From Heliopora coerulea (Eukaryota > Cnidaria > Anthozoa > Scleralcyonacea > Helioporidae), in the NCBI GenBank assembly GCA_030142905.1, contig JASJOG010000234.1:146001-210000 (forward strand): DNA of 64,000 nucleotides, in the 5' to 3' direction. How positions within the stretch are numbered: the stretch's first letter is position 1; every line of letters begins with the position of its first letter. Below, in pieces: positions 24,101 to 37,200 of this stretch. Position numbers and translations under genes: made by a program. Below the pieces are notes generated by a model. That model ran no database searches, was not told where the DNA came from, and saw only the letters and a list, made by a program, of their open reading frames with translations.

Positions 24101-27100
24101 GGTATTAGATTAATTTTGACCACTTAGTTTTTGATGTAATGTCCAAATAAAGAGTGTTTCACAATAATAAACAATATAAAACCAGTGATAGCAGAAATCT
24201 AGAACACTCAAAGGTAAATTGTTGGATAAAGGGGTGTTTCTGGTCCTGAACCTCAAATACAAAGAGAGTTGTAACTTTTCTCCCAGGTTGCGAAAAGCAA
24301 TCTTCAATAGCAGTTGAAATTTCAAAGTTTTCCACAGCAATGTGCCCTAGATCCCCTAAAAGAGTGCTTAACTTAAAGTTCTTGGTTCTTATTCTTGATA
24401 AAATTAACAAAAAAACAATAAAACCAGCAAAATAGAATCTCTTTTAATAAGCTGATAAATAAACATGAGAAAATGTTATTGCCTCAATATATCATCTTTG
24501 CAAAACTAAGAAGATTGCTTCTGAGGCAAACTTCACAGTCAATGAAAGTTTGCCATTTTTAAGACTTTCATTATAAAGTTGGTTTATGACTCTGTGTGTT
24601 TGTGACTGCTACACTGACATCTAATTAATAAAAGCTCTAGTCTGTCAGTCTATTATTTTATACTCCATGATCCTATGGCTAAAACCAGCTTATATTATAC
24701 CTGCATCTGGTTTGCATTGGTTTATTAGTAGGACTAAGGCAGTAGTCACTTAAGTAACAAACTCTTGGACATCTCATCTTGGAAGATCCCATCTTAGTTT
24801 GAAGCCTTTCCTACAGCAAAACTACACTGGCGGTCAAAAAGAATTGATCATGTTAAGGCTTGTTACTTTCTGCTTACATAGGCAGACAAGAAGCACATTG
24901 TATGCCAACAGCCTTCAGGGTTATAGTAATGAATGTTTTGGATAGATTGAGATGTGTCCCATAATATTTGTAGAGATATTCTGTTTTTAAAGTATTTTAT
25001 AGCATATGCTAAATGAATTTCAAGTCTTACAAGAAAGGGTTGTTGGTCTGTCACAAATTGGAAGATACGGAATAATGGGTCCAAAGAGAAGAATCAGTTT
25101 GGAAGATTGAGGAAAAGTGCTGGCATTATCCAAAGAAGGCTACACACAACATGAAATTGCTGCTCATGTGGGTTGTACTCAAAGCAGTGTCAGTGAAGTC
25201 CTCAAGAAGAAGAGACTCACTGGTAGCATGAAAGATGCCAAGATCCCTGGACAGAAATGAAAAACATCTGAGAGAGAGGACAGGCTCATGGTAAGGAAAA
25301 GCAAGTCAAATTGCTACAAGACTGCACCGCAAATAAAAGCCTAGATGCTGAATTGAACATGGTGTCAATATCTCAGTTTCCACCACCCAAAGAAAGCTTA
25401 GAGAGGCTGGTCTAAAGGGCTGCAAGCCCAGAAAGAAGCCTAGACTTACTGCTCACCAAAAGAAGTCTTGATTACAGTTTGCACAATCACACAAACACTG
25501 GATGGCTGAACAGTGGTCCCAAGTTATCTTCAGCGATGAATCAAGGTTTCTTCTTCATAGGAGTGATGGGCATGTGTATGTCAGAAGAATGGCTGGCAAA
25601 GAACTAAAGGAAAGCAGCATTCAGACAACTGTCAAACATGGAGGTGGTGGCATCATGGTATGGGGCTGCATCAATGCAAGAGGTGTTGGCAGTCTTTCTA
25701 AGATGGATGGAAAGCTCAATGGAGAACAATACATTGATCTCCTAGAAAATTCACTTATGCTGACCACACACATGCTGACCATACCAGATGGTTGGATATT
25801 CCAGCATGACAATGCAACTTGTCACACCTCCCACCTTGTCAAAGGATGGTTTAAAGAAGAGGGCATAACTTTTATGGAATGGCCAGCACAGTCACCTGAT
25901 CTCAACCCTATTGAGAATCTATTGGACCAACTTAAGACAATAGTCCAAGACCAAAGCTCTACCAATGTCACAGAACTTTGGAGTGCTGTAAAAGCTGCAT
26001 GGCAAGGCTTTCCATTAGATAAGCTAATTATTTTAATAAATAGCATGCCTCGAAGGTGTAAAGCAGTGATCAAAGCTCATGGAGGAGCCACTAAATATTA
26101 AGATTTGTTTTCTGTTTGTTTTCAGTATAATTACTTGTCATGATAAGATTTGTTACAATGTTTATGGCATCACCATCTTTAGCTTCTGTGTGAATGATTC
26201 TTTTTGACTGCCAGTGTAGGTCATCATATATATGTGATAAAGATACAGTGTGTTTTATGTAATTGAACATGGTAATGATGTTTTGTTGGAATGTTTGGTA
26301 TGTTTATGGACAATTCCAGTGGCCATTTTAACACAAAAGTGTCCTTTGAACAGAAGGCTGTGGCTGTTGATTTAAAATGTCATTTCAGACAGTATTTTTG
26401 ATTCCAATATTGCTTGTCGTGTACATATGTATACATAACCCTTTGAAACCAATATTTGCAAGTGGGTACTTCAAAGTAATATCAAAGCATAATTCTTCAT
26501 TTATGATGTGTTGTTCTGAAGAAAGTTAAAATTCAATTCACTTTTGAGAAATTACCCAAACATAGAGCTGTGACAGTAAAGAGTTCAATATAGTTTTAAC
26601 TGTGAGTGTTATATTTTTGCTTTGGGATATTCTTGTGCATTTCCAATGGCATAGAAATAGGTTTACTGTCCAAGATTCATGAGACAATTTTTCATCCAAT
26701 TGTATGGAATAACTAATATTGTATCAGCTGCTGATTAGAAGAAATGCTCATAGAAGTCCATCAAATTATTCCAGAGATCAGTTGACAAACAGGTCAAATT
26801 AACTGCAATGTGTAAACATACATTTGATAAAAAAAAGTAGAAAACTTACAAATGAGATTTCAATGTCATCACATTTAGTGATGAGTGTTGCCCAAAAAAT
26901 ATAATTCTTACGCTATGGATTTTCACAATTCTCAATATTACATTCATAAATACCACACTGTCAATGTTATAAACTCAATATCTTCGACTGACAATATTGT
27001 TGGCAAGATAACTTTGATAGCCCAGTTCAAGGAGTTCATAGGTTTTGTAAACTTGATATTTTGATATTTCAATATATCCACAGGTGTAAACTGACTAATG

Positions 27101-30100
27101 GCTAAGAGCAAGTCGAGTTAAATTTATTTAAACATTGTAAATCACCTCAGTGAAGACTTACTGCTATTAATGAGTGACTTGAAACAATTGATCCCAGTTG
27201 TTCTCAAGCTTTATATTTTTTCTAAATTGCCTTGTATATATTGTAGTAATAAAATTACAAGCAGGCTTGAGCTCTTAAATGTCCAAAACAACAGATAGTC
27301 TGTCTAGTTTGATTCCATTCACAATTTGGTCTTGCTATTGCTTGGAGTACTGCTTACAAAACCATCAAAACTTACCCTTGTAGGTACATTTCTGAAGAGA
27401 TTAGTTTTTTTGCTCAGCGTTAATTTTGGATGCCTTTGGGTCGTTGCAAATTCTAACTTTACACAAATACTATATAATATTATTGTCATCACTGTCCTTT
27501 TTTGTCATTGACATGGTCATAATACTTATCATTATCATTAACATTTTTATCATTGTTAATATCATCATCATCATCATCATTATCTTTACTATTGTTATTG
27601 TTATTGTCTTCATTGTTGTCCTCATTATCATCACCATCATAGTCATGGTGTCTTTGGTTTGCTCTGTATAACCTTATTGGCTACTTAGCTGTTCTCCTTG
27701 AAGGTCCAACCAAGGGCCACCTCTCATATGTCCAGTGTTACTGCAGGAGGAAACCAAACTACATGGAGAAAAACCTCTAGTGCTTGCTAGAGTCAAACTA
27801 GGCAACACTGTTCTCACATATGACAAAGTTAACTTTAATTAGGCAACTGCACAGAACTTGAACTGAACTTTAGTCACAGTGGTGAGAGACACGTGTCCCT
27901 CACCACTGTGCACTCCTCTTTGCAACCATCTCTCCTCAATAACTTTTCTAACTATGCTTTTTCCGTGATTTTCTAGCCCAACAACAACTACTGCACCAGC
28001 TTTACCATCTTTTCCAACACCTCCTGAGAGTGGTTTAGCTAATGGAGATGACCCATTTCTTGTACATTTACCTGATGAAAATGTTACCAGAAATATTTCA
28101 AGTAATATTCCTAGTCATGTTCAAGGTATGTCATGACGTTTTGGCCATACCACACAATCCCATTTCCTAAACAATTAAGAATACCTCAATTTTAGATTCC
28201 AAAGGACGCTTTATCAATTGATCAAGGTTGTGAAGCTGTAGCTCAAACATACTTTTAATAAATTCACCAAGATGTAAACAAACAGGCCCTCATTGAAGCC
28301 ACATTACAAGTCAGATCCCGTCTATTGCACGAGCTCGCTTCTCATAAAATGTTTAAACTCTTATGCAGTTTTAATTGAAGTACAGCAGTGCATGGAGGTC
28401 CTGCTATCCCTTTCGACACTGCAGGGATACCTACACTAAATTAAAATGTCTCGCCTTAGCCGTCACGAAATCAGTGCAGTCAACAAATGCCGTGAAAAGA
28501 CGCTCTCTGGAGTCAGAGTTGACAACAGTTCTCGAGATTGACGGGTGATATTCATCCCGTAACCGCCATTGAATGCGGTATTGTAAAGTTAAGCGAACGT
28601 TGACTTAATGGACCAACTGAACTTTTTTCTTGTCAAACGAGCATTATTTCCCTGTAGTGTACTTCCGTGATACTTAATTTCACAGCTGGAAACCTATATT
28701 CAAAACGAAAGCGAAAGCATGAGGCACAATTAGTGACTGTAATCTCCATGAAAATTAATAGACAGCTGAGCTCTTTTCCAATCATTGTGACGTGTCGTGA
28801 TAACGTTTTTTAAATGACTTTTGCAATTACAGTACGCAGAAGTAACTCAACACCACCAAGGCAACTGAGCTTAGAAAGTGATACGCTAATTGCCTCGTTG
28901 GGTAATGGTAAGTAAGCTGTTTGCGTGAGTGTTTTTTTGAAACTTAACTTTTTTTTTTAACTTAACTTTTTTAAACTTTTTTTGAAACTTGTTTGTTGTC
29001 TTTCATTTCTTCCTGACGAAGGTCACAGCCTGGTGACCGAAAGCTCGAAATAAAATACTTTGGTCAGAAGAACGCCGTTTTCACTGTTTCAATTAAGAGT
29101 TTTTGTTGCAGCGTCATTACTTCGACCTTCCGCGTCATTCTTTTTCACAGTGGGGTTGATGTGCCTGCTGCTACTCATCGAATGTAGATGAGATTCTCCT
29201 TCTCGGTGTTTATTCTCGTGTCTTATTCAATTTTCAGATCGTCAAGGCCCTCCTCCCCCTGCACTGCCTCCACGGTCACATCTAATGAGTGAAATTACTC
29301 CCGTTCCAACTACGGATACCCGGGAGGGTGATTCGGACAGATCCGAAACTACCCTTGGGGTCACGTCTTCTGATTCACCGCCAGCAAGTCCAGAGGTGAA
29401 CAATGAAGGTAAGAAGCAGAGATTGGAATGGAGTAGTTTTTATTCAAATGGGAAAGGAAAAGTTGCTCATGATCGTAATACTTGTTCCTTCCCTGAAGGG
29501 AGGCATGTGGAACGGTGGTAAAAAGGTGTGCAATCGTCTCCACCAGAATATTTTTGTGGAAAAGTTAAAGTGTGAGAACTTTAAAGTTTGTCGGGCTATA
29601 AAACTCGCAGCGAACATCCTTGGCTCAGCGCCATAGGTTTTGGATTTTCGGACATGATTTAGAATTCGCGACCCCAATACTTTGAAGGGCAAGTTATATG
29701 ATGGTCCGCTAATACTGTGTGCCATTGATGAGTGAGCCGACTCTTTCGGTAGAAAATGGCAAGTGGTGAATTCTGCCTTTGTCAATGCGACATCTGATGT
29801 CGGTTTTGAAGGTGCAATATGACTTTCGTCCCAAACTTTTACTTTAGTGTGTTAAACAACATCAAGTGAGCGTTCAACTAACACCAAACAAGATCTAAGT
29901 TACTTTGGACTTTGTGAAGCAATGTCCCAGTTACCGAAACAAAACCCAATAATGTTCTGTCCATGTATCACTCAGCTTAAGGTCTTCATGGTTTATGTCG
30001 GTTTTACCCACTGATAAGTTCCAAGTCAGAGAGCAATGGCCAAACGGGAGAGGGAATCGCCTTAGGCAATGCAACGTAAAAGTACGTATCACAAGATGGC

Positions 30101-32580
30101 TCACTAATGTTAACTTCATATATTTTGATTTTTCATACACATCGTTTTTTCCAAATAATCGTACCCGCTACAAACTTTGTTTCATTTAAGCCACATTGCA
30201 AACAGCAACTTGGAGTTGAACGCCAGCTCTTTTCTCAAAACTACTGGTGCGGCTTATACTCGACCTTCGGTCTTGAACTGTTCTTAGTGTGAGGGCGAAG
30301 TACTCGACCATGGAACTCGACCTAGTTGATTATGAGGGCGGCGAATACGCGACCATCAATTTTGACATAATTCATTATGAGTGTGGCGAAGCTTATTGAC
30401 ACAGCTTATCGTGTAGACGGCGAATACTCTGCCATCGAGCTCCTTCTTATGATTTAAGTATGACCTGAGTAAATTGAAGACAGATGATCTTCACGTGATC
30501 AACAATGACACACTGGCTGGCACTGGACTATCAATCTTGACATAGGTCATTGCGAGGACGGCAAATACAGTATTTGCAAGTATTATACTGGGGCATCCAC
30601 CTTCTCATGAATTTCAGTCTAAGCGTGGTGAATAAGAAGCCAGAGAAGTCATTGTGAGCGCTTATTTCGAAGCGAAAAGCCTCTAAATACTCAATGTTAC
30701 TTCAAGTATACCACGTGACCATGATATAGGTTGAATTCGCGACCAGTCTACCGGCAATGGATTTTTTTCCCAGGATCGTGGGGCTCGATTCCCGCTGAAA
30801 GGCCTTGAACTTTTCATTTTCCGCAGCAGGTATCGGTAATCTGGAATAGGATTTTACACAATCGGTTTATTCATCCACACACTCAATACTAATACTGCAT
30901 TGATTGTGCCATTTCCTCGTATTTGAAAACCCGGTCTAGTACTCATCGTCGGCCTTTAAATATTACGTAAAAGGCGTTTTGAAACTAAAACTACTAAGCA
31001 GGGAATTTGCGAAGAAACGCGTGATGAAGACCAATAAGTCCAAGTTTCGATTTTGCCCCTTTTCTAATCAGAGTATTGTCTAAATGGAATATTGTCTTAA
31101 ATTTAGAAGTTGAAGAAGTGGAGCAAGATGTTAATGACTGGATATCGTTCACTGGAGAAAACCATCCGCTGGCCTCTTATCCGTGGTTTCACGGCACGCT
31201 CTCTCGACTCGAGGCTTCCCATTTAGTGTCGCAAGGCGGCCAGCAATGGCATGGCATCTTCTTAATTCGTCAAAGTGAGACACGGAGGGGCGACTATGTG
31301 CTGACCTTCAATTTCCAAGGACGAGCAAAGGTTTGACTGATTATTAAATATTATAGTTGTAGTGAACCTTCATCCATCCACCTATGCACCTTACTGTGCG
31401 CAGTGGCGGCGTTGGCTTTCAGCTAAGGGCCTGGAAATGATATGCTTAGGGCCTACCTTTAACAGGGGGGTAAGGTGGGAATGAGAAGGCTGCTGCCAGT
31501 AAAAACACGATGTGGATTGCAGTTGCGAAAGCCTTAAATTTACTTAGATAAAAACTTGGAACAAACAACTGACATCGTGAAATGGGTCTGTCATGACATG
31601 TATCGATAATAAAATATGAATGATTTAAAGTCACCCCCTGTAAGGCCTACGTGAGTCTTAAATTTCATTACTCTACACAAAACGTCACGTTTATACTGCT
31701 TTTGCGCCCAAGATAACGCTTTACAAATAGGCTTTCTACCTACCAAACGTTAAGGCTCACAAGCTACAAATTCTTGGGGCTCACCGGGACATTTCCTGGT
31801 GGGCCACGCCGCCCTGTCTGTGCGCCAACCGCTCGTCTATTATTTGCAGATGGTATTAACTTAACTTTTTCAGCATTAAACGTATCAGATCTCAAGAGGC
31901 AGATGGACAGTGACTTGCTCGCGTCAAACCATGATTACCAGTAAACTAACCTTAAATATTTCAAAGTTTGGATTGATCACAGTTGGCATTGGAGAAAAGT
32001 TATTTACGTTTTTAGACGAAGGGTTAAATTTTCATCTTGCTGTTGACCCTATTTTTCCCAGAAAGGTCTGCACCAGAAATATTGTTCATTCGAAATTGAT
32101 GAATCTCTGTCTTGGAAAGCTCATTTTTATGTTACGAAGATTGAAGGCCGTTTCCTGCGTTTTATTTTTTTTTTTAATTGATTATATTCTCATGACTTTT
32201 ATTCTTTTCCTGTTCAGCATTTACGGCTATCACTGAACACTGATGGACACTGTCGCGTTCAACATCTTTGGTTCCCAAGCCTTTTCGAAATGCTCGAACA
32301 TTTCCGGGCCAATCCTATTCCCCTGGAAAGCGGCGGCCCGTCCGACGTCATGCTTACAAATTTCGTTGTGAACACTGGAGACAGTGACGTCAATTCTCGA
32401 CGAACGTTACCACACAGAGCTAATCACGCTGAAGGACTGAGGCGGGCGCATAGCGTTCAAGCGAGTCGTCTGTCTAGAACAGCGGTAATTCAAGGAGGCT
32501 CCTTACGCTTGCCATCCGGTTCCGCCAATCAACAGCCAATACGTGTACGAGCGGTGGAAAACCACTACGCGCTCATGTAA
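21106..32580 (+). CDS. SH2B: SH2B/APS/LNK-family SH2 adaptor protein
   Basis: A membrane-proximal adaptor that docks on activated tyrosine kinases such as JAK2 and the insulin receptor. Eight exons: 21106-21747, 23271-23372, 23775-23884, 27977-28125, 28833-28907, 29238-29408, 31107-31330, 32218-32580; 611 residues, all phases consistent. Order: a phenylalanine-zipper dimerisation domain (about residues 19-73, [20 protein letters not shown] onward). A PH domain split over exons 1-3 (about 170-285; [34 protein letters not shown]). A Pro/Ser-rich linker with PPPPALPPR. Then an SH2 domain (about 441-530; [33 protein letters not shown] with the phosphotyrosine-binding Arg, and PIPLESGG). The tail ends [10 protein letters not shown], resembling the Cbl-binding motif of vertebrate APS. 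The start is ATG 21106. Vertebrates have three paralogues; which one this matches best cannot be told. Intron 3 holds a dead Tc1-like element. Confidence 0.96.
23003..23072. other. Long perfect hairpin (pre-miRNA-like or foldback), SH2B intron 1
   Basis: Arms of 25 bases, 23003-23027 and 23048-23072, are perfect inverse complements (core gttatagcaccatcttgtc). The loop is 20 bases. It lies in the sense strand of SH2B intron 1, between exons 1 and 2. The size is right for a microRNA precursor, but a tiny foldback transposon would look the same. Confidence 0.6.
24825..26216 (+). mobile_element. Tc1-like DNA transposon, complete ends, inactive
   Basis: 1392 bp in SH2B intron 3. The terminal inverted repeats cactggcggtcaaaaagaat and attctttttgactgccagtg differ at one position, and the element is flanked by TA on both sides (24823-24824, 26217-26218), the standard Tc1/mariner target duplication. 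It carries one transposase relic in the sense direction of SH2B. Confidence 0.93.
25075..26101 (+). pseudogene. Tc1-family transposase relic (DD34E), N-terminal half broken
   Basis: The catalytic half is open from 25502 to 26101 and carries the triad: Asp in FSDESRF, Asp in QHDNATCH, and Glu in PIEN, with 34 residues between the last two, i.e. DD34E. The N-terminal half starts at ATG 25075 and shows a helix-turn-helix ([18 protein letters not shown]). It has an in-frame stop 11 codons in, another near 25258, and lies in a different frame from the catalytic half. The gene is therefore not translatable as one protein. Conserved Trp after PIEN is replaced (PIENLL). Confidence 0.9.
27530..27655. 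repeat. ATC/ATT-rich imperfect microsatellite
   Basis: Imperfect runs of atcatcatc, attatcatt and gttattgtt in SH2B intron 3. A hydrophobic Ile/Val-rich open frame across it is a by-product of the repeat. Confidence 0.8.
29002..29095 (+). mobile_element. Family C element fragment
   Basis: The right half of the element seen at 14963-15207: cgaaggtcacagcctggtga, then aataaaatactttggtcaga, ending gttttcactgtttcaatta. It lies in SH2B intron 5, close upstream of exon 6. The left arm is absent. Confidence 0.75.
30255..30560 (+). repeat. Degenerate tandem repeat, unit about 45 bp, SH2B intron 6
   Basis: A block containing gagggcgaagtactcgacca recurs as gagggcggcgaatacgcgac, then gtagacggcgaatactctgc, with further eroded copies (gtgtggcgaagc, gaggacggcaaatac). 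Spacing is about 35-60 bp. Unit boundaries are uncertain. Confidence 0.55.
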
Positions 32581-34275
32581 ATAATGGTAAATATAATAAA
32601 ATAGCTATAATGTCCATATATTAACTTATGAGAAAGTAAAGTTATCGCTGGATGGCTTCTCAATCATCCTGACGCAGAAAGCATTTTTATGGGGAAAAAA
32701 TGCTTGGAAGGTAAAAAAGAAAGGACACTCGCGCTGTCGTTAAAACGCGCGAACTCGACATTTACATTCTGGTTAAAATCGTTAAATTTCGGTTTCCAGG
32801 TCTTTGGAGTATCCTTGAAATGAATTAAAACAAACTGGTGAATTGACAATAAAATATTTTAACGAGTTACTAAACGTAAAGAGAAGTTAAACTGAGATAA
32901 GTGTGAATTATTGTCGCCAGTTGTCGTAGAGAGTAAAAACTGTTTCTGGAATACGTTGACATGAAGTTTATGAGGTAGAAAAATATTTCTACAACAACAT
33001 TTCTCCTTTTTGACCGTATGCTTTTGATTTGTGACACAGTTTTTATGAGATCTGCGGCTGCTTCTGGTGGTGCCACCTTTTTGACGCATCTTTTCCTTCC
33101 ACCCTCCATAACCTCCACTTGTATATAATCCAGTCCATTCTAAACAAGCTTTATGTCTATTGTCAACATCTGTTCTTTTACATTATGCGTTCAGGGATGA
33201 GGCGTTTGTTTGTATTAAATTAGGCGTGAGGCGAAGGCGAAACATTAACCTTCAAACCTTCATTAAAAAACAATTCGAAGGTTGGAGCCCTCGGTTTGAA
33301 ACGCCTTCCTCATCCATCCAGTATTACTCTCGTGATAAAACAAAAAAATTACATGCTAAGCCTCACCTAACTTCTCCAATTTCTAAAATCCTGAAAGCTG
33401 TAGAAAGAAACTATTTCTTCCAAACAGAACCAAGTTGTATCTCATGGTTGTTCGTTGATTCCATATTTTGTTTTTTTGTATCACAAATGCAAATTAAATT
33501 TCCATAACCGACGTTTATTTCACTGGTTGAACGTGCAGTAACATATAAAACCATAATTTATATCGGAATCAAATTTATTATAAGTTTTGAGATTACGGTG
33601 GATCAATATATGCAATACAAGGTTCAGTCTATATCGAACCAGTCTATTTATGTGTAAATACAAATGGTCCATTTATGTGTAGAGATTTATATGCAGTAAG
33701 AACTATTTGTTTATTGCGAATAAGGAAAAATTTAAGTGTGTGACATGTAAATGACTAAGATGATGCGGGAGAACCTGCTCATGGTATGGGGACCTTTGTC
33801 TGCATGCAGTCTTACACCTAATGATGGCCGTTGAGCAGCAGCACTGAACTAAGGCACAAAGGGTTGTTTTATTGTCGCATTGCTTTTAATTCTGAACTGG
33901 CCTTCTTACGAATAGAAATTGTGGATTGCTATAGGACCGTGGAACATTGAAACCCGACGTGCTGTCAATTGTCGAAGTGTTTTTCAATCTTAGAATGTTG
34001 ACCTGCTTTACTTCGCTGACCGAGAGCTGTGCTGCACTGCCAAGATGTTGGTTTGAAGAACAAAACTGTCCTTGGACAAAAAAAGTGGATGTCGGAAGGA
34101 ATGTTTTTATCTGAAGAAAATCACTAAGGAAATCAAAGGTGAACGGAGTCCACATCAGAGAAGAATCCCACAGTCCAGATTAGTATTTAAACATGAAGGA
34201 TTATGCGTCTTACGAAAATGCATCAAATGTTTCTGTAAAGTTGAGCTGGAAAGGTACACCATTAGGAATAGAATT
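32581..34275. other. SH2B / MS4A-like convergent spacer
   Basis: 1.7 kb between the stop codons of two convergent genes. It must hold both 3' untranslated regions. Short open frames (for example 33160-33507 plus) have no recognised family and no splice context. I see no repeat family here. Confidence 0.5.
32595..32600 (+). terminator. Polyadenylation signal AATAAA for SH2B
   Basis: Canonical hexamer 15 bp after the SH2B stop codon, in sense. If used, the 3' untranslated region would be very short. Confidence 0.5.
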
Positions 34276-37200
34276 TTAGTACGCCGTCGCGTTGACGGCA
34301 CCCAGTTCAGGATCATTTGGCGGTGGTGGGTAGGAGGGATTCGTTGGCTGCTGGAAAGTCTGGACTGTAGTGGTTTGCACCTGCCCTTGTGGGTTACCTT
34401 GCTGAATCACCACTACACCTGGTTGCTATGTAAAAGAAGTGATATACAACGTTAGTATCTTCGTAGTTGGTTTCCGAGTACAAGTTGTTTGGCTCACTTT
34501 TCAGCAAAAATTTCCTTTATTGCTGATGCAAGATGCGAGGAAAAAGTAGGACCGTTTCTCTTTGAGGCATTGATTGCCCAGGGAAGTGAAAGACGTGAAC
34601 CACTTTGCCTTCCCTTTACAACTCTCGCTTCTCGAAATTTTCCTCGTTAAGTTTACTTATTTATTGTATCTTCTCTCTTCTACAAATCGTCCCTCAGCTA
34701 CCGTGAAATGTAATAGCTGATTTCCGTCATATTATTGCCTACAGATATTGTGTTTCAATATATTTCTACTCATTCTCGTGGATGCTTTTTGTCGGGCTAG
34801 ATTTGTCTTGTTCCAACGGATTTTGCGTCTCGTATCCCACTCGTATTTCACCAGTGAAGATTGCACAGTTTGAGCCCTTGAATAACTGTCGTGGTTTTTT
34901 TCGGAGGCGTGTAGAAACAATACCAAAAACTAACTCAAATGCTATATAATCAGTGGTCTGATGTACATATGGAGATTCGGTTCGAGGATGTCCTTCAGTC
35001 GATTTTATTGTAATGAGTCTAATTTTACATGAACTAATGTTAACTTTAAAAATTTTAGTTCAACTTACGTCGTTTCCTCTATCACAACATGCTCCAGTGC
35101 AACCAATTATAGAACCAGTGAATGTGCCGATTATACCAATAATTGAAAATGCTGTGATGCCTTGAAATATGGCTACCATTACGTCGATATCATCACAGCC
35201 CTCGACTTAAATGGAAATATTAATTTGATCACAGAGGATACAAGTATAAAATGGTACTGAATGTAGCGATGGATTGATGGAAAAATGGAATGATGGGTGA
35301 ATAAATCGAGAGATAGAAGGCATAGAAAAGCAGTCAAATAATACGAAAAAAACAAGACAAATACGACGGACGAACGAAAAAACAAGTGGAGAATTAAATG
35401 CAGAAGCAACGAAAATATTTACTTACTTTCAAAATCAGAACTATTTACATCGCCACTTGTGCTGCAATAACACTTTCCATTGCTTTCAGTACAATTGCCT
35501 TTGTCAAGTGCGTCTTTCAATAACCCGATCAAAGCGGCTACTATAGCAGCTATGATAGCCTGGATTGCATTTATTATCATGTCAAGGATACAGAACACAA
35601 GGAAAAACACCATCTAAGAAGGATTATAGAAAGATTAGAACTGATTGAAAACTCAATTCGAAGTGGTCATAATTCATTTGATTATCGGGGCTAGTCTGCT
35701 ACCGTTTCGTGGGTAGTCGCAAATCGTATGAGAACTTACCCGGCTGCTAAACCGATATCAGATGAAGTTTAGATAGACAAAGAAATTTTAGTTGCTCTGT
35801 CACGCCAGTTATCTAGGTTTGCTTATGAAAGCGATTTAGACCGGGAACTTGGACAAGCTATTCTTGGAATGAACACCTCCCCATGGTACCAGGGACGTTG
35901 GAACCAGATTACCTTCTATCAAGTTTTAGCAAAATAAAGGAGGTGATTGATAAGTTTTTCGCGCCCTGACTTGCTGGGGTGAACCGCTTATTTCGTTATA
36001 ATCATATTGAGAGGTGCGTTGATGACATCTTCAACGACTTCAAAATGTCCACTTCACCTTGCGTGTAACTGACGAGGAAATAATGAAAACGAAAGAAAAT
36101 ACAGTCCTCAAAAGGACCAAAAATGCCACTAAATTCAGAGTGAAACCTTTTCCAGTTAACGATGGTGAAAGAATTTTTACTAATTTAACAACCAAACCGA
36201 ACTTGATGGTGAAGGTGCGGTTTAAAGTCCCGAACCAAATTTATTCCTACTGTCCGACTCACTCCCTGAATAAAAACATCAAGAAGACCTTACCACTGCC
36301 TTGTTTTTGGTGAATAAGATAACGGCTCCAAGTGCTCCAACGATCAGCAGCTAACAAAAAAAATATGAACTGTATTAAGAAATTAAGAACAGTAGCAACG
36401 GCGAAGGATCAAGAGGAATCTGGGAGGCGATCTTTCAATATACTATCCAAAACACATGGTAATAAAAAGACAAAATTGTTGTGAAAAGCTGCATGGTTCA
36501 CACTTGTCGTTTGAATCGTAAAATGATGATTTTTCTGATCTCTAGTCGTCCAGGTTTTTAGACTGGTGTGAACATAGTCTTGTGCCAACTCAGATGGTCG
36601 CCAGTCTGATAGATCAATTCCAGATGGCCACCGACATTTGCGGAATTTTACGACTTCTGTGAACCTGGCTGTCTTGAGAATCACACCGATTGTTCGAATC
36701 GAGACGCAGGTGTCGCCTTTTGTTGCCATGCCGAGGTTGCTTCGGCTATTGTCCTTACTTCTGAAAGTGTTGAAACAAGTTCTGACTGTAGCAGGGAAAG
36801 AAATAGCCATCGCCTCAGGATCACTCTACTCTGCTCCCGTTACAGAACCTAAGCGCTGGAAATAGCTACGGCATGAAATGCTGCATTGGTTACTTTAAAT
36901 TTGGCGAAAACGTTAAAAAGAACCTGTTTGAAAACGTGTTATCATGGATCAGCACTCCTTCCCCAGCTAACGAATGTAGTGGTAAGGATGACGTCTTAGA
37001 ATGGAACTGCAACAAAGGTAAATGATGTCGCAGGTGGCTTACATGGCCTCAAAGAAAAAAAAAAAAAAAATTGCGTGTTATGGAGATTTTTTTTGTTTGA
37101 TCGTACTTTTGAAAACTGGATTGCTGAAAACTGAAAACTTTGAAAACTGATTGCAGCTGCTGCCCTGCAGCAGCTGCAACCGTTGCTTGGTTACAGCCTT

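Noticed and set aside
25502..26101. Intact transposase gene
   Set aside because: Only the catalytic half is open. The DNA-binding half is in another frame with two stops.
27426..27671. Ile/Val-rich hydrophobic open frame as a membrane protein
   Set aside because: It is the translation of an ATC/ATT microsatellite within SH2B intron 3.
33160..33507. Plus-strand open frame of 115 residues after SH2B
   Set aside because: It lies in the convergent 3' spacer, has no family resemblance and no exon partners.
36409..36865. Overlapping open frames on both strands within the MS4A-like gene
   Set aside because: Located in intron 1, mutually overlapping, with no recognised domain.
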